64,000 nucleotides of DNA. Origin: Entoloma clypeatum (taxonomy: Eukaryota; Basidiomycota; Agaricomycetes; Agaricales; Entolomataceae). The stretch spans positions 2,108,001-2,172,000 of the forward strand of contig OY751495.1 of NCBI GenBank assembly GCA_963565915.1. Reading direction: 5' to 3'. The notes under the pieces are model-generated. The model searched no databases and had not been told where the DNA came from. It was given only the letters and a program-made list of their open reading frames with translations. Every line of letters starts with the position of its first letter. The stretch's first letter is position 1. Of this stretch, positions 32,217-41,710 are shown one piece after another. Both the position numbers and the translations under genes were made by a program.

Positions 32217-32605
32217 GCCCAATGGCCTCCCACTCATGCCCAACGGCGTCCTGCCCTTACTATTGCCCTCTCTGATGCCCAACAGCATCAAGGCGACCTC
32301 CAACTCACGCGCAACGCCCTCCCTTTGTGCGCATCGACCTTCCTTCCTGCCTAACGCCCTCCAACTTGCACCAATGTCCCCCTTTCATGTGCAACATGTT
32401 TCCTTCAAGCCCTACAGCCCCCTCTTGTGCCCAGCTGCTGGGACCCATGCCCAACAGCCCCCCCTTTTGTGCCTAACACCTTCCAACTCACACATAACGC
32501 CCTTCCTTCACGCACAACACCATTTCTTCGAGCCCAACGGCCCCTTCTCGTGCACAACTCCCTCCCACTCATGCCCACTGACATTACATACAGTGTATAT
32601 ATATT
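32217..32605 (+). repeat. CCCAACGGC minisatellite, right part of the outer element
   Basis: Continues the array broken at 24446. Units are more degenerate (GCCCAACAGC, GCGCAACGCC). Confidence 0.7.
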
Positions 32606-32776
32606 TAGACACAATATATAATACAAAACCGGTTCAGACCGGTTCGGTCCACCCTCTGTGGATGCGATGGACCAGTCCGGTTTTTTATGTTTTTGTGGTA
32701 TCGAAAGACCGGTCTTGGTCTCGGTCCATCCCTCTTGGAGGCAAAAAACTGAACTGAACCGAACCCTCAAACACTA

Positions 32777-33330
32777 ATATTGGGTATATCTCAGTGACCT
32801 TTCTCACGTGCAGTATGGGTGCCGGTGCAACCAGCACTATTTTGTTGCATCACCAGCAGCTTAACCCTGTAAACTGGTACGACCGGACATCAACCAGCAC
32901 CATAACTGGCACCTACAATTTTGATGGACCAGCACATTCCCTGCCACATTCATCTATATTGGGTATATCTCAGTGACCTTTCTCACGTGCGGTATGGGTG
33001 CCGGTGCAACCAGCACTATTTTGTCACATCACCGGCAGCTTAACCTTGTAAACTGGTACGACCGGACATTGACTGGCATCTACAATTTTGATGGACCGGC
33101 ACATTCCCTGCCACATTCATCTATATTGGATATATCTCACTGACCTTTCTTGTGTGTGGTATGGGTGCCAGTATTAATGCCAGTTGGGATCAAAAATTTT
33201 GAGGCACCAGCACATTTTCTGCTACATTCATCAGCACATTGGGCAAAAGACAAGTCCCAGTCACATCATGGTGGACCGGCACACCCGGCACTATATTGTT
33301 GCATCACCAGCAACTTAACACTGTGCAACT
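32777..33330 (+). repeat. Tandem satellite, about three units of 167-179 bp
   Basis: Units start ATATTGGGTATATCTCA near 32777, 32956 and 33123 and share CCGGTGCAACCAGCACTA and GATGGACCGGCACATTCC. The third is more diverged and a partial fourth follows. It was the target of the outer TAGTG element. 33331-33557 holds nothing I recognise. Confidence 0.8.
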
Positions 33331-33557
33331 AAACCTTTTTTTTATTTGCAGGAGTAGATGGTCATCAAACCCAACCCATTGTTAACATGGTTGTCAGCAA
33401 CCGACATTACTTAAACACTGTGTAGTCAATTACTGAAACTCCCAGTGGATATCCAGCCATGATGCACCAGCAACTGAACATGTCCTCAAGTGATAACACA
33501 AAGGAATCTAGTCACATACAAAGGCCAGATTAACAATGCATACATGTACAAGACAAA

Positions 33558-35224
33558 TTATGAACTATAGTCATCTGGGTCAGGATAATGTTGAAAGTCT
33601 GCAAATGTGAACTGAGATCGAGCATTGAGTACCTCATTATTTGCTTGGGCCAATTGATTAGAGTCAACTTCACCATTGGAATCATCAGAGAGTAGTGCGC
33701 GATGTGCATCACGAGCAGCAACTGATGATGACGAGAAGCCAGCTTCATCAGATTCATCTGCATCCATCAGGGCACGGTGAGCATCACATGGGGAGATGGA
33801 TGACGAGGATGATGATTCTCTGTCAGAATCATTATCCATCAAAGCAAACAGATATCGCGAGCAGAGATTGAGGATGATGATGATGATGATGATGATTGCT
33901 TGTCATTAGCTATGAAGGCATGAAGCACGTCTTGAGCTGTAACGGAGTGTGATCTATCACTTTTAGCAGGGGTTGGCGGGTGGGGGGCAGGGGCATGTGG
34001 TGTAGCACTGGGAGGCAATAGGACCCTGGTGGTGATGGTGGGATAACCATGTTCACAGGCATGTGGAATGGGATCGGCACCACCGGCACCTTCGATATGA
34101 CTGGGAGGCGATAGAACCTGGTGCTGTGGGTGGAAGGAAAGATGGCAAGACTGGGAGTTGGAACCAAATTACCATCTTCACTGGCATGTTGAATGGGACC
34201 AGCACAACTTGCGCGACTGGCATGTTCAATGCGACCGGCAGTACCGGCATTCTCAATGCCACTGGCACCACCGGCACTGTCCCTGGAACCAGCAGATGCA
34301 GACATGGGACGAGCCTCACTGGGATGGGAATACACAGTTACACCACAATTTAGTGGCAATGGCATGTCGGTGTTTCCTCCCCTGGGCAATCCTCCTGGCA
34401 GTGCACAACTGTAAGGCTCGCTGAGGGGGAACTCATGGAAGCGCAGTGGAAAATCTCCAGGTGCAAGCTCTGGGGCCATGCCATTGTCTTCCACTTGGGA
34501 GTACTGCAAGGTGCCGAGGCTGCTTGGGCCTGGCCCCTCTGAGTACTCACCAACAGCCTTCCTGTCCGGCAATGATTCGTCATAGCCTGTGTGGGGCAGC
34601 AGGTGTTTTCTGCCATGTTGAGGGTGTCGTCGGGGGTCAGCTGCATGGAACAATTGCCAGATGTCATCCGGTTCGAGGTCTGTTCCCATGTCCACTTCAG
34701 TGATGGGTGTGAGACGAGATGTTGATGTTTGGCATTGGCATGTTGACTCAAGATCTTGGCCAGCTTGGCCCTACTCAGATTCTTCAGGATGGTCCCTTTA
34801 GGTTGCGAAGGCATGATAGGCCGAGGGGCAGCCCTTCGTGCACGCAGCTGATGTGAGGAAGAAGGGAGTGGTGCCAGTGCCAGTGCCAGTGCCAGTATTG
34901 ATACAGGACCTGGTGAGGATACCATACTGGAGGTGATGAATCCGGTAGCCATGTCCGTTCCTTCTTTTAGAAGAGTGGCTTCATACAACCTGTAGAAGGC
35001 CAAGGTATGCTCTGACATTCAAAGGTGCCGGTTCTTGGCTGTGGCCTCCTTTGCCTGAACATTCTGGCACAGTGCATGCAGGTGTCTGAGAGCACTTATC
35101 ACAGCATCGTGATACAACTGACACTTGTTGCAAGCAAGGTCGACCTCGGACTGAGAGGAAGTTGTACCGCATATTCACCGCTACCCATGAATGCATGTGG
35201 TGGCCAGAGGTTTGATTGGGATAC
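33558..35224 (-). pseudogene. Decayed gene of unknown family, cut by Gypsy-A
   Basis: On the minus strand several long frames overlap and change frame: a stretch with SEHTLAFYRLYEATLLKEG (from about 35018), a Pro/Ser-rich region (34695-33910), and a tail with repeated Asp/Ser units (DAHRALMDADES, DAHRALLSDDSN, 33842-33558) next to an ATG/CAT trinucleotide run. Frameshifts link these parts, so it is probably a dead gene, perhaps carried by another transposon. The upstream part is truncated at the Gypsy-A 5' LTR. I do not recognise the family. Confidence 0.35.
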
Positions 35225-35666
35225 TGTAAGGGCAACCACTTTCACTTTTCACTTTTCCTTTCCTTTCTTCCTTTCCTTTCTATTCCACCATCTCCGACGT
35301 CCTCCGATCGTATCCGCTGTCTCCGCTGTCTCCGACATCTTATCCGCCTCTCCGCATCCGACGACTCCGCCCCCATCTGCTACTCCGCATGTCGGATTGC
35401 AGGTACTATCATTCATCTTGTTTCCATTCATCCTTCATCGCTACTCCCGATCATTGCTCATCATTCATGCATCTCATTTTATCTCTTATTTCATATCTCA
35501 TTTTACTATTTATCTCACTAGCTTGCAGGGGAATCCTTAGAACTTTCTCTTCGGATCTCCCTTGCAAGGTGTGTGTTGTATTACTTATCAGACTGCTCAA
35601 TCTAAACTTTGGATCTCCCTTGCAAGTATCTGAGTTTGAGTCTTGGATCATAAGGTCGCCCTTACA
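35225..35666 (+). repeat. Gypsy-A 5' LTR
   Basis: TGTAAGGGCAACC to GCCCTTACA, 442 bp. A TATTTAT box lies at 35507-35513; AGAACTTTCT, the presumed start of the transcript, at 35539-35548. Confidence 0.9.
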
Positions 35667-35668
35667 GT

Positions 35669-35678
35669 AGAAAGTTCT
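35669..35678 (+). other. Gypsy-A self-priming site
   Basis: AGAAAGTTCT lies two bases after the LTR and is the exact reverse complement of AGAACTTTCT in the LTR, which begins 32 bp after the TATA-like box. This geometry is that of Tf1/sushi elements, where the transcript 5' end folds back as primer. Confidence 0.6.
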
Positions 35679-35827
35679 CTTCTAATTGGACCGGGTCCGA
35701 TTGCATCGTTGTCACGATTCCGCGCTTCGGAGCAGCTTCATCCAACTCCGACTCCGATACATCTCACACCCCTTCCAGTTCTTCTAATTACCTCTCTGTA
35801 ACTGGTGACTCTGCTCTGCGCATAGTA

Positions 35828-36976
35828 ATGGATGACCCCAATCGCCTTGAACAGCTCGAGCACGAGTTCCAGGAACAATGTCAAACTCTCGCTGATATCT
35901 CAACTCAACTTGACCAACTCCTCCTCGCCTTCAACGCAATTCCTGCCCCAGCTTTGCCACCTATCCCACCTGCTCCCGCACCCGCTATTATACCCACTCC
36001 GCTTGCTCCGGCCAATCCAGGCATGCGTCGAGCAAAACCTGCCAATCCGTCGGACTTTGATGGATCATGCGCAAATGGCTGGACCTTTCTAAACTCCTGT
36101 GAATTGTTTATGGGGCTGGCTCTGGAACAGTTCGCAGACGACCACGCTAAAATTTATTGGGCCTTATCTTTCATGAAGAGTGGATGTGCAGCACGCTTTG
36201 CAGATCGCATTATCCGACAGGAGCGGAGGACCGGTGCTCCACCTTATTGGACTTGGGTGGACTTCCGTGCAGTCTTTACAGCAGAGTTCACTCTGAAGAA
36301 TGAGGAACAGGACGTGAGACTGATCCTCAAAGGAGAATCCTATTATCAAGGTCAACGGGATGTCGAGACCTATATTGACGAGTTCAAAGACTACATTGAC
36401 AAAGCAAGCTATCAGGAGGATACCAACATCGTACTCAAATTCCGCCATGGTCACCGTTCTGACATCCAGAACGAGATTGCCACCCTGACCCACGGACGAC
36501 CTGCGGATGACAACCCTGATGAGTGGTACTCTGCAGCACAAGTCAATGACAACAATAGGATTGCCAACAAAGCCTTCAAAGCCACTGCTCCAACCCGCAC
36601 CTCTGCCTTCCGCAACGTTGTCAGACCAAGAGTACCTGGCACCTCAGTATTCCCTCGCCCCTACATTCCATTCACTCCGCGTACAGCTCCGCTCGCATCC
36701 GCTCCGCCAACAAGGGACCCCAATGCAATGGACATTGATACTTCACACGTCAAAGGCAAGAATGCCAATGCATGCTTCAGATGTAACAAAATGGGTCACT
36801 TTAGTTGTGAATGCCCCCTTCGCTTCGACGTTCGCTTCATGACAATGGAGGAGCAGGACAAGTTTGTTATGGAACAACTTGTGGTCAAGGACGCAGCGGA
36901 AGGCAACTCCGTTCTGCCCATGGAGTCTGCGGAGTCAGAGGAAGGACAGGAGGATTTTCCTCCCCACAGTGAGTGA
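35828..36976 (+). CDS. Gypsy-A Gag (382 aa)
   Basis: Intact frame. The N-terminus MDDPNRLEQLEHEFQEQ is predicted helical; a Pro/Ala-rich stretch and the retrotransposon gag capsid domain (LALEQFADDHAKIYWALSF, ESYYQGQRDVETYIDEF) follow. A CCHC zinc knuckle, CFRCNKMGHFSCEC, lies near residue 315; the Cys before the last EC stands where Arg is usual (CGT to TGT). The acidic C-terminus ends at TGA 36974-36976. It would bind and package element RNA. Confidence 0.88.
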   Translation: MDDPNRLEQLEHEFQEQCQTLADISTQLDQLLLAFNAIPAPALPPIPPAPAPAIIPTPLAPANPGMRRAKPANPSDFDGSCANGWTFLNSCELFMGLALEQFADDHAKIYWALSFMKSGCAARFADRIIRQERRTGAPPYWTWVDFRAVFTAEFTLKNEEQDVRLILKGESYYQGQRDVETYIDEFKDYIDKASYQEDTNIVLKFRHGHRSDIQNEIATLTHGRPADDNPDEWYSAAQVNDNNRIANKAFKATAPTRTSAFRNVVRPRVPGTSVFPRPYIPFTPRTAPLASAPPTRDPNAMDIDTSHVKGKNANACFRCNKMGHFSCECPLRFDVRFMTMEEQDKFVMEQLVVKDAAEGNSVLPMESAESEEGQEDFPPHSE

Positions 36977-39900
36977 ACAGTGCACCCTCGTTGTCTGCTA
37001 AAAATTGTTATGCTGCCTTATTTATGGAACAATATGATCCTATACCCTCCATCTCTAAGCCTGCAAACGATCCCATAGTCGCACCCAACTCCACAAATCC
37101 CATCTGCCTTCGCCTCTCTAAATGGGAGCGTCGGCTTATGTCCTCGCCTCTGCTCACTCCAACAATTCTATTGAACTGAACATAGTTCTTGAAACTACCA
37201 ACACCAAAGACACACTATCACAAAAGGCCTTACTCGACAGCGGGGCAACAGGGTCGTTTATTGAACGCACTCTGGTTGAGAAACATCGACTCTCTACTCA
37301 AAAACTACAACACACAATTCCGGTATACAACATTGACGGAACTCCAAACGAGGCCGGAGCAATAACGGAGGTGTTGGATGTAGTGCTCCGCTATCGGGAT
37401 CACTTGGAGCAGACCCAGGTTGCAGTAACAAGCTTGGGAAAACAAGAAATTGTGTTAGGCTTCACTTGGCTCAAAGAACACAACCCCGAGGTAGATTGGA
37501 CATCAGGGGAAGTGAAGATGAGCTGGTGTCCTGCACAATGCCAGACATGCCACCAGGAGGCAGCCCAAGAGCGGAAGGAGCAGAAGTTTGAACAAGTCCG
37601 CATCCGAGCCTGTCGGATGGGTTCCACTCCGATGTCCAGTCTAGAGGAGGAGGCTCCACGTGGCCCATGGGTGGAGGATGTCACAGAAGAAGAGGAAGCG
37701 GAGGAGTTAGCGGAAGACGCTGAGAAAGAGGATGAGTTTGAGGAGGGAGATCACATTTTTGTCGGAACAGTACCAGTGGAGGCGGAGTTCATCTGTGCTT
37801 TATCCAATATCTCGCAACGTCTATCGGAGGCCTTCCTCAGTAACCAAAAACCTAAATCTTTCCGCAACTCTGTACCAGACCACTTGTTTGACTTCGAAGA
37901 CGTATTCTCAAAGACCTCTTTCAACACCTTACCGGAAGAGCGGACTTGGGACCACACCATTGAACTTGTTCCGGATGCCTCTCTGGCGGGGTGTAAGGTA
38001 TATCCGCTTGCTCTGAACGAACAGAAGGAACTCGACGCGTTTTTGGAGGAAAACCTTGCAACTGGTCGGATCTGCCCTTCCAAGTCTCCGATGGCATCTC
38101 CGGTATTCTACATCAAGAAGAAGGATGGCTCGTTTTGTCTTGTACAAGACTACCGGTCACTCAATTCCAAAACTATCAAAAACAAGTATCCGCTTCTGCT
38201 CATATCCGAACTGATCAATAAACTTCAACACGCTCAATACTTCACCAAGCTCGACATCCGCTGGGGCTACAACAATGTGCAGATAAAACCCGGAGACGAG
38301 TGGAAGGCCGCTTTTCAGACCAATCACGGACTCTATGAACCATTGGTGATGTTCTTCGGCCTCACTAATAGTCCATCCACATTCCAGACTATGATGAACG
38401 AGATCTTTCAGGACCTTATCACTGAAGGTGTAGTCTGTGTTTACCTTGACAATATACTCATCTTCACGGAGACCCTTGCGGAGCATCGGAGAGTCACACG
38501 GATCGTACTGGAACGACTTTGTGAACACAAACTCTATCTAAAACCAGAGAAATGCGAGTTTGAACAAACACACATTGAATATCTAGGCCTTATTATTGAA
38601 CAAGAACACATAGAGATGGATCCGGTGAAGGTAGTGGGGGTCGCGGAGTGGCCTGCTCCGACAAACGTCTGAGAAGTACAGTCCTTTCTGGGATTCACTA
38701 ACTTCTATTGCCGTTTTATTGAAGGATTTCGGACATCGCGCACCCTCTTTTCGAGCTCACAAAGAAAGGGCACCTCTGGTCTTGGAGGGAGAGAGAAGTG
38801 TCCGCATTTGCGGAGTTGAAGCGGAGGATTACATCCACTCTGATCCTGGTCTTAGCTGATCATGGAAAGGAGTGGCGGATAGAAGCAGATAGCTCGGACT
38901 TTGCAACCGGAGCAGTACTGTCCCAACCAACAGAGGATGGTAAGTGGCACCCTGTCACATTCTATTCCAAAAGCCTTAGTCCGGTGGAACGCAATTACGA
39001 GATCTATGACAAGGAGATGTTGGCAGTGGTCTGCGCATTGGAGGAGTGGAGGCACTTCCTGGAAGGAGCGGAGAACACAGTGGAGATTTGGACGGACCAC
39101 AAAAATCTTGAGTATTTCATGACAGCTCAAAAACTAAATCAATGACAAGCTAGATGGTCCTTATACCCCGCTTGTTTCGATTTCAAAATGCACCATCGAC
39201 CTGGCAAGTCAATGGACAAGTCCGACGCTTTGTCCCGACGAGCGGACCACGGAGACGGATTGCGGGACAACGAAAACATCATCCTTCTTCAACCAGAATT
39301 GTTTGCAGTGCGAGCAATACGTGGAGTAACTGTTCAAGGGGAAGAACACGACGTCCTCCGCCAGGTCCGACAGGGAATCCGAGAGGGGTTACTGGAGGAT
39401 AGTGTGGCGGAGGTCGTCAAATCCCTTCCGACTGTCGGAGCGGGATCCATCCGTAGTGCGGAGTGGAGGCAAGCGGAAGGTTTGCTCTACTTCAGGGATC
39501 ATATCTATGTTTCTAACAATCCCCAACTGCATCATTGGATCCTCACACAACACCATGACACTCCGGTGGCTGGACATCCTGGACGGTGGAAAACCTTGGA
39601 ACTGGTGTCGTGCAATTACTGGTGGCCACACATGTCTCGTTTAATAGGTCAATATTGCAAGACATGCAACCCATGCCTCCACACCAAGGTCCGACGCACT
39701 CCGCCCTCTGGAGAGCTCAATCTGCTACCAGTCCCCACAGAGCGATGGCAAGTAACCAGTGTTGACTTCATTACTGAACTACCAGAAGCCCACGGCTACG
39801 ATGCTATCATGGTGGTAGTGGACTCAGTAGGGAAGCGGGGACACTTCATCCTGATGCACTCTGACATCTCCGCACTTGGGACTGCACGCTCCTATGTTCA

Positions 39901-40861
39901 AAACATCTGGAAACTCCATGGACTACCGGAGGCCATTGTCTCCAACCGAGGACCACAGTTTGTCGCCAAGTTCATGCACGAACTATACAGGCTGCTTAGC
40001 ATTAAGGTTGCTGCCTCAACAGCCTACCATCCACAGTTGGACAGACAGACGAAGCAGGTCAATCAAGGATTGGAACAATACCTTTGCCTATTCGTCAATG
40101 AATGTCAAGACGATTGGGACGAATGGCTTCCGATGGCTGAATTTGCATACAACAACCATGTTCACGCATCGACACGTCAAACTCCATTCTACATTGACAC
40201 CAGCCGCCATCCACACATGGGATTCAAACCTTGCGAGAAGCAGATGGAGATTGAGGCAGTAGCAGATTTCAGCCAACAGATGAAGTCCGCTCTAGAGGAG
40301 GCTCACGCAGCACTGACAAAGGCAAAAGACGACATGGCGTGATACTACAACCAGCATTGGAGCACCACTCCGACATTCTGCCCGGGGGACAAGATCTTTG
40401 TAGACTCATCAGACCTCAAAACCACCCGACCCACAAAAAAACTTGCACATCGATATATAGGCCCTTTCCCAGTGGTCCGACCTGTCGGAACACATGCCTA
40501 CGAACTTCGCCTTCCCCCTTCCATGTCCCGCATTCACCCAGTATTCCATGTCATCAAACTTTCACTAGTTCCCGACGACCCTTTCCAACGCCAAGTCCGC
40601 TCTCCTCCGCCTCCAACAGTAGTTGGAGAAGAATTGGAGTACGATGTTGAAAACCTCTTGGACAGCCGACTGCATTGAGGCAAGCTTCAATTCTTGGTCA
40701 AATGGAAGGGATATGGCTATGAAGAGAATTTCTGGGAAGCAGAAGACAATGTCCACGCTCCGCGCCTAGTCCGCGACTTCTACCAACATCATCCGGGAGC
40801 TCTGCAGCGGATCACTGCCGCAATATTCAACTTGTTTTGCCTGACATGTCGAGACACCGTG
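36977..40861 (+). pseudogene. Gypsy-A Pol with chromodomain, inactivated
   Basis: A 57-codon piece in a second frame leads to protease (LLDSGATGSFIE, near 37230) in a third. RT reads VQDYRSLN and VYLDNILIF; the second Asp of the YxDD active site is Asn. TGA stops at 38670, 39143, 40340 and 40676 all stand where Arg CGA is expected. A one-base loss near 38729 shifts frame once. RNase H (EADSSDFATGAVLSQ), integrase HHCC (QHHDTPVAGHPG, CKTCNPC) and core follow; the motif normally QTERVNQ reads QTKQVNQ, losing the catalytic Glu. A chromodomain (FLVKWKGYGYEENFWEAE) ends the frame, placing it among chromoviruses. Confidence 0.9.
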
Positions 40862-40867
40862 CCTTGA

Positions 40868-40875
40868 AGGGGGGG
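40868..40875 (+). other. Gypsy-A polypurine tract
   Basis: [13 protein letters not shown] tract just before the 3' LTR. Confidence 0.65.
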
Positions 40876-40878
40876 TGA

Positions 40879-41311
40879 TGTAAGGGCAACCACTTTCACT
40901 TTTCACTTTTCCTTTCCTTTCTTCCTTTCCTTTCTATTCCATCATCTCCGACGTCCTCCAATCATATCCGCTGTCTCCAACATCTTATCTGCCTCTCCGC
41001 ATCTGATGACTCCGCCCCCATCTGCTACTCCGCATGTCGGATCGCAGGTACTATCATTCATCTTGTTTCCATTCATCCTTCATCGCTACTCCCAATCATT
41101 GCTCATCATTCATGCATCTCGTTTTATCTCTTATTTCATATCTCATTTTACTATTTATCTCACTAGCTTGCAGGGGAATCCTTAGAACTTTCTCTTCGGA
41201 TCTCCCTTGCAAGGTGTGTGTTGTATTACTTATCAGACTGCTCAATCTAAACTTTGGATCTCCCTTGCAAGTATCTGAGTTTGAGTCTTGGATCATAAGG
41301 TCGCCCTTACA
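40879..41311 (+). repeat. Gypsy-A 3' LTR
   Basis: 433 bp. It lacks one copy of a 9-bp tandem (GCTGTCTCC) present in the 5' LTR and differs by several C-to-T and G-to-A changes. Confidence 0.9.
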
Positions 41312-41323
41312 GATGCATGTACT

Positions 41324-41633
41324 TGTTGAAGTTCCACCTGGGCGCTAGCCACAGGTGTACTGAGCAACATAGCTATAGTGGAAGTACTCTACGATACCGC
41401 TATGGTCACTTACATGGTTTGGAGGGGGTAAGGCTAGTGAGAGCGGTTGAGGCTGGTGAGAGCGATGGAGCTGGTTAAGAGTCAAGAGACAACTTGTTGA
41501 TATTGACAGTTTCCTGGTCTTATATACCGTACTACTGTTTGTACCAACCAAACAAGTATGTAATGAAGATATGTAAAGGTCACATGATGTAATCTAATCT
41601 AATCTAATCTACGTGATGGGAAAAGTTTCAACA
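41324..41633 (-). repeat. Copia-3 3' LTR
   Basis: TGTTGAA/TTCAACA ends. The run of C at 41634-41640 is the polypurine tract on the minus strand. Confidence 0.93.
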
Positions 41634-41710
41634 CCCCCCCATATTTAGTACATATTTCTAAATACATCTTACTTTTTCCCACATATATATATAGGTACTT
41701 TGTTTCGCCT

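Larger units (their letters stand above)
22301..32784. mobile_element. Outer TAGTG element with perfect 8-bp TSD ATATTGGG
   Basis: The element runs from TAGTGTTCGAAGG (22309) to CCCTCAAACACTA (32776). Octamer ATATTGGG lies at 22301-22308 and 32777-32784, and the flanking satellite reads on in register, so this is one insertion. The assembly length of 10.5 kb includes about 5.3 kb of probable artefactual duplication and a nested 2.47-kb relative; the element itself is about 2.7 kb. Order: subterminal CTGAACTGGACTG units, an AT-rich body, a GATA-rich stretch, an arm shared with the inner element, a CCCAACGGC minisatellite (split by the inner element), and a right end. No transposase is seen, so it is non-autonomous. 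Confidence 0.8.
35225..41311 (+). mobile_element. Gypsy-A, full-length chromovirus, inactivated
   Basis: LTRs at 35225-35666 and 40879-41311, gag, pol with protease, RT, RNase H and integrase, and a C-terminal chromodomain. Flanking pentamers GATAC (35220-35224) and GATGC (41312-41316) differ at one base and are probably the TSD. The LTRs differ by a 9-bp deletion and about ten transitions. Four TGA stops, a frameshift and lost active-site residues inactivate it. Confidence 0.93.
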
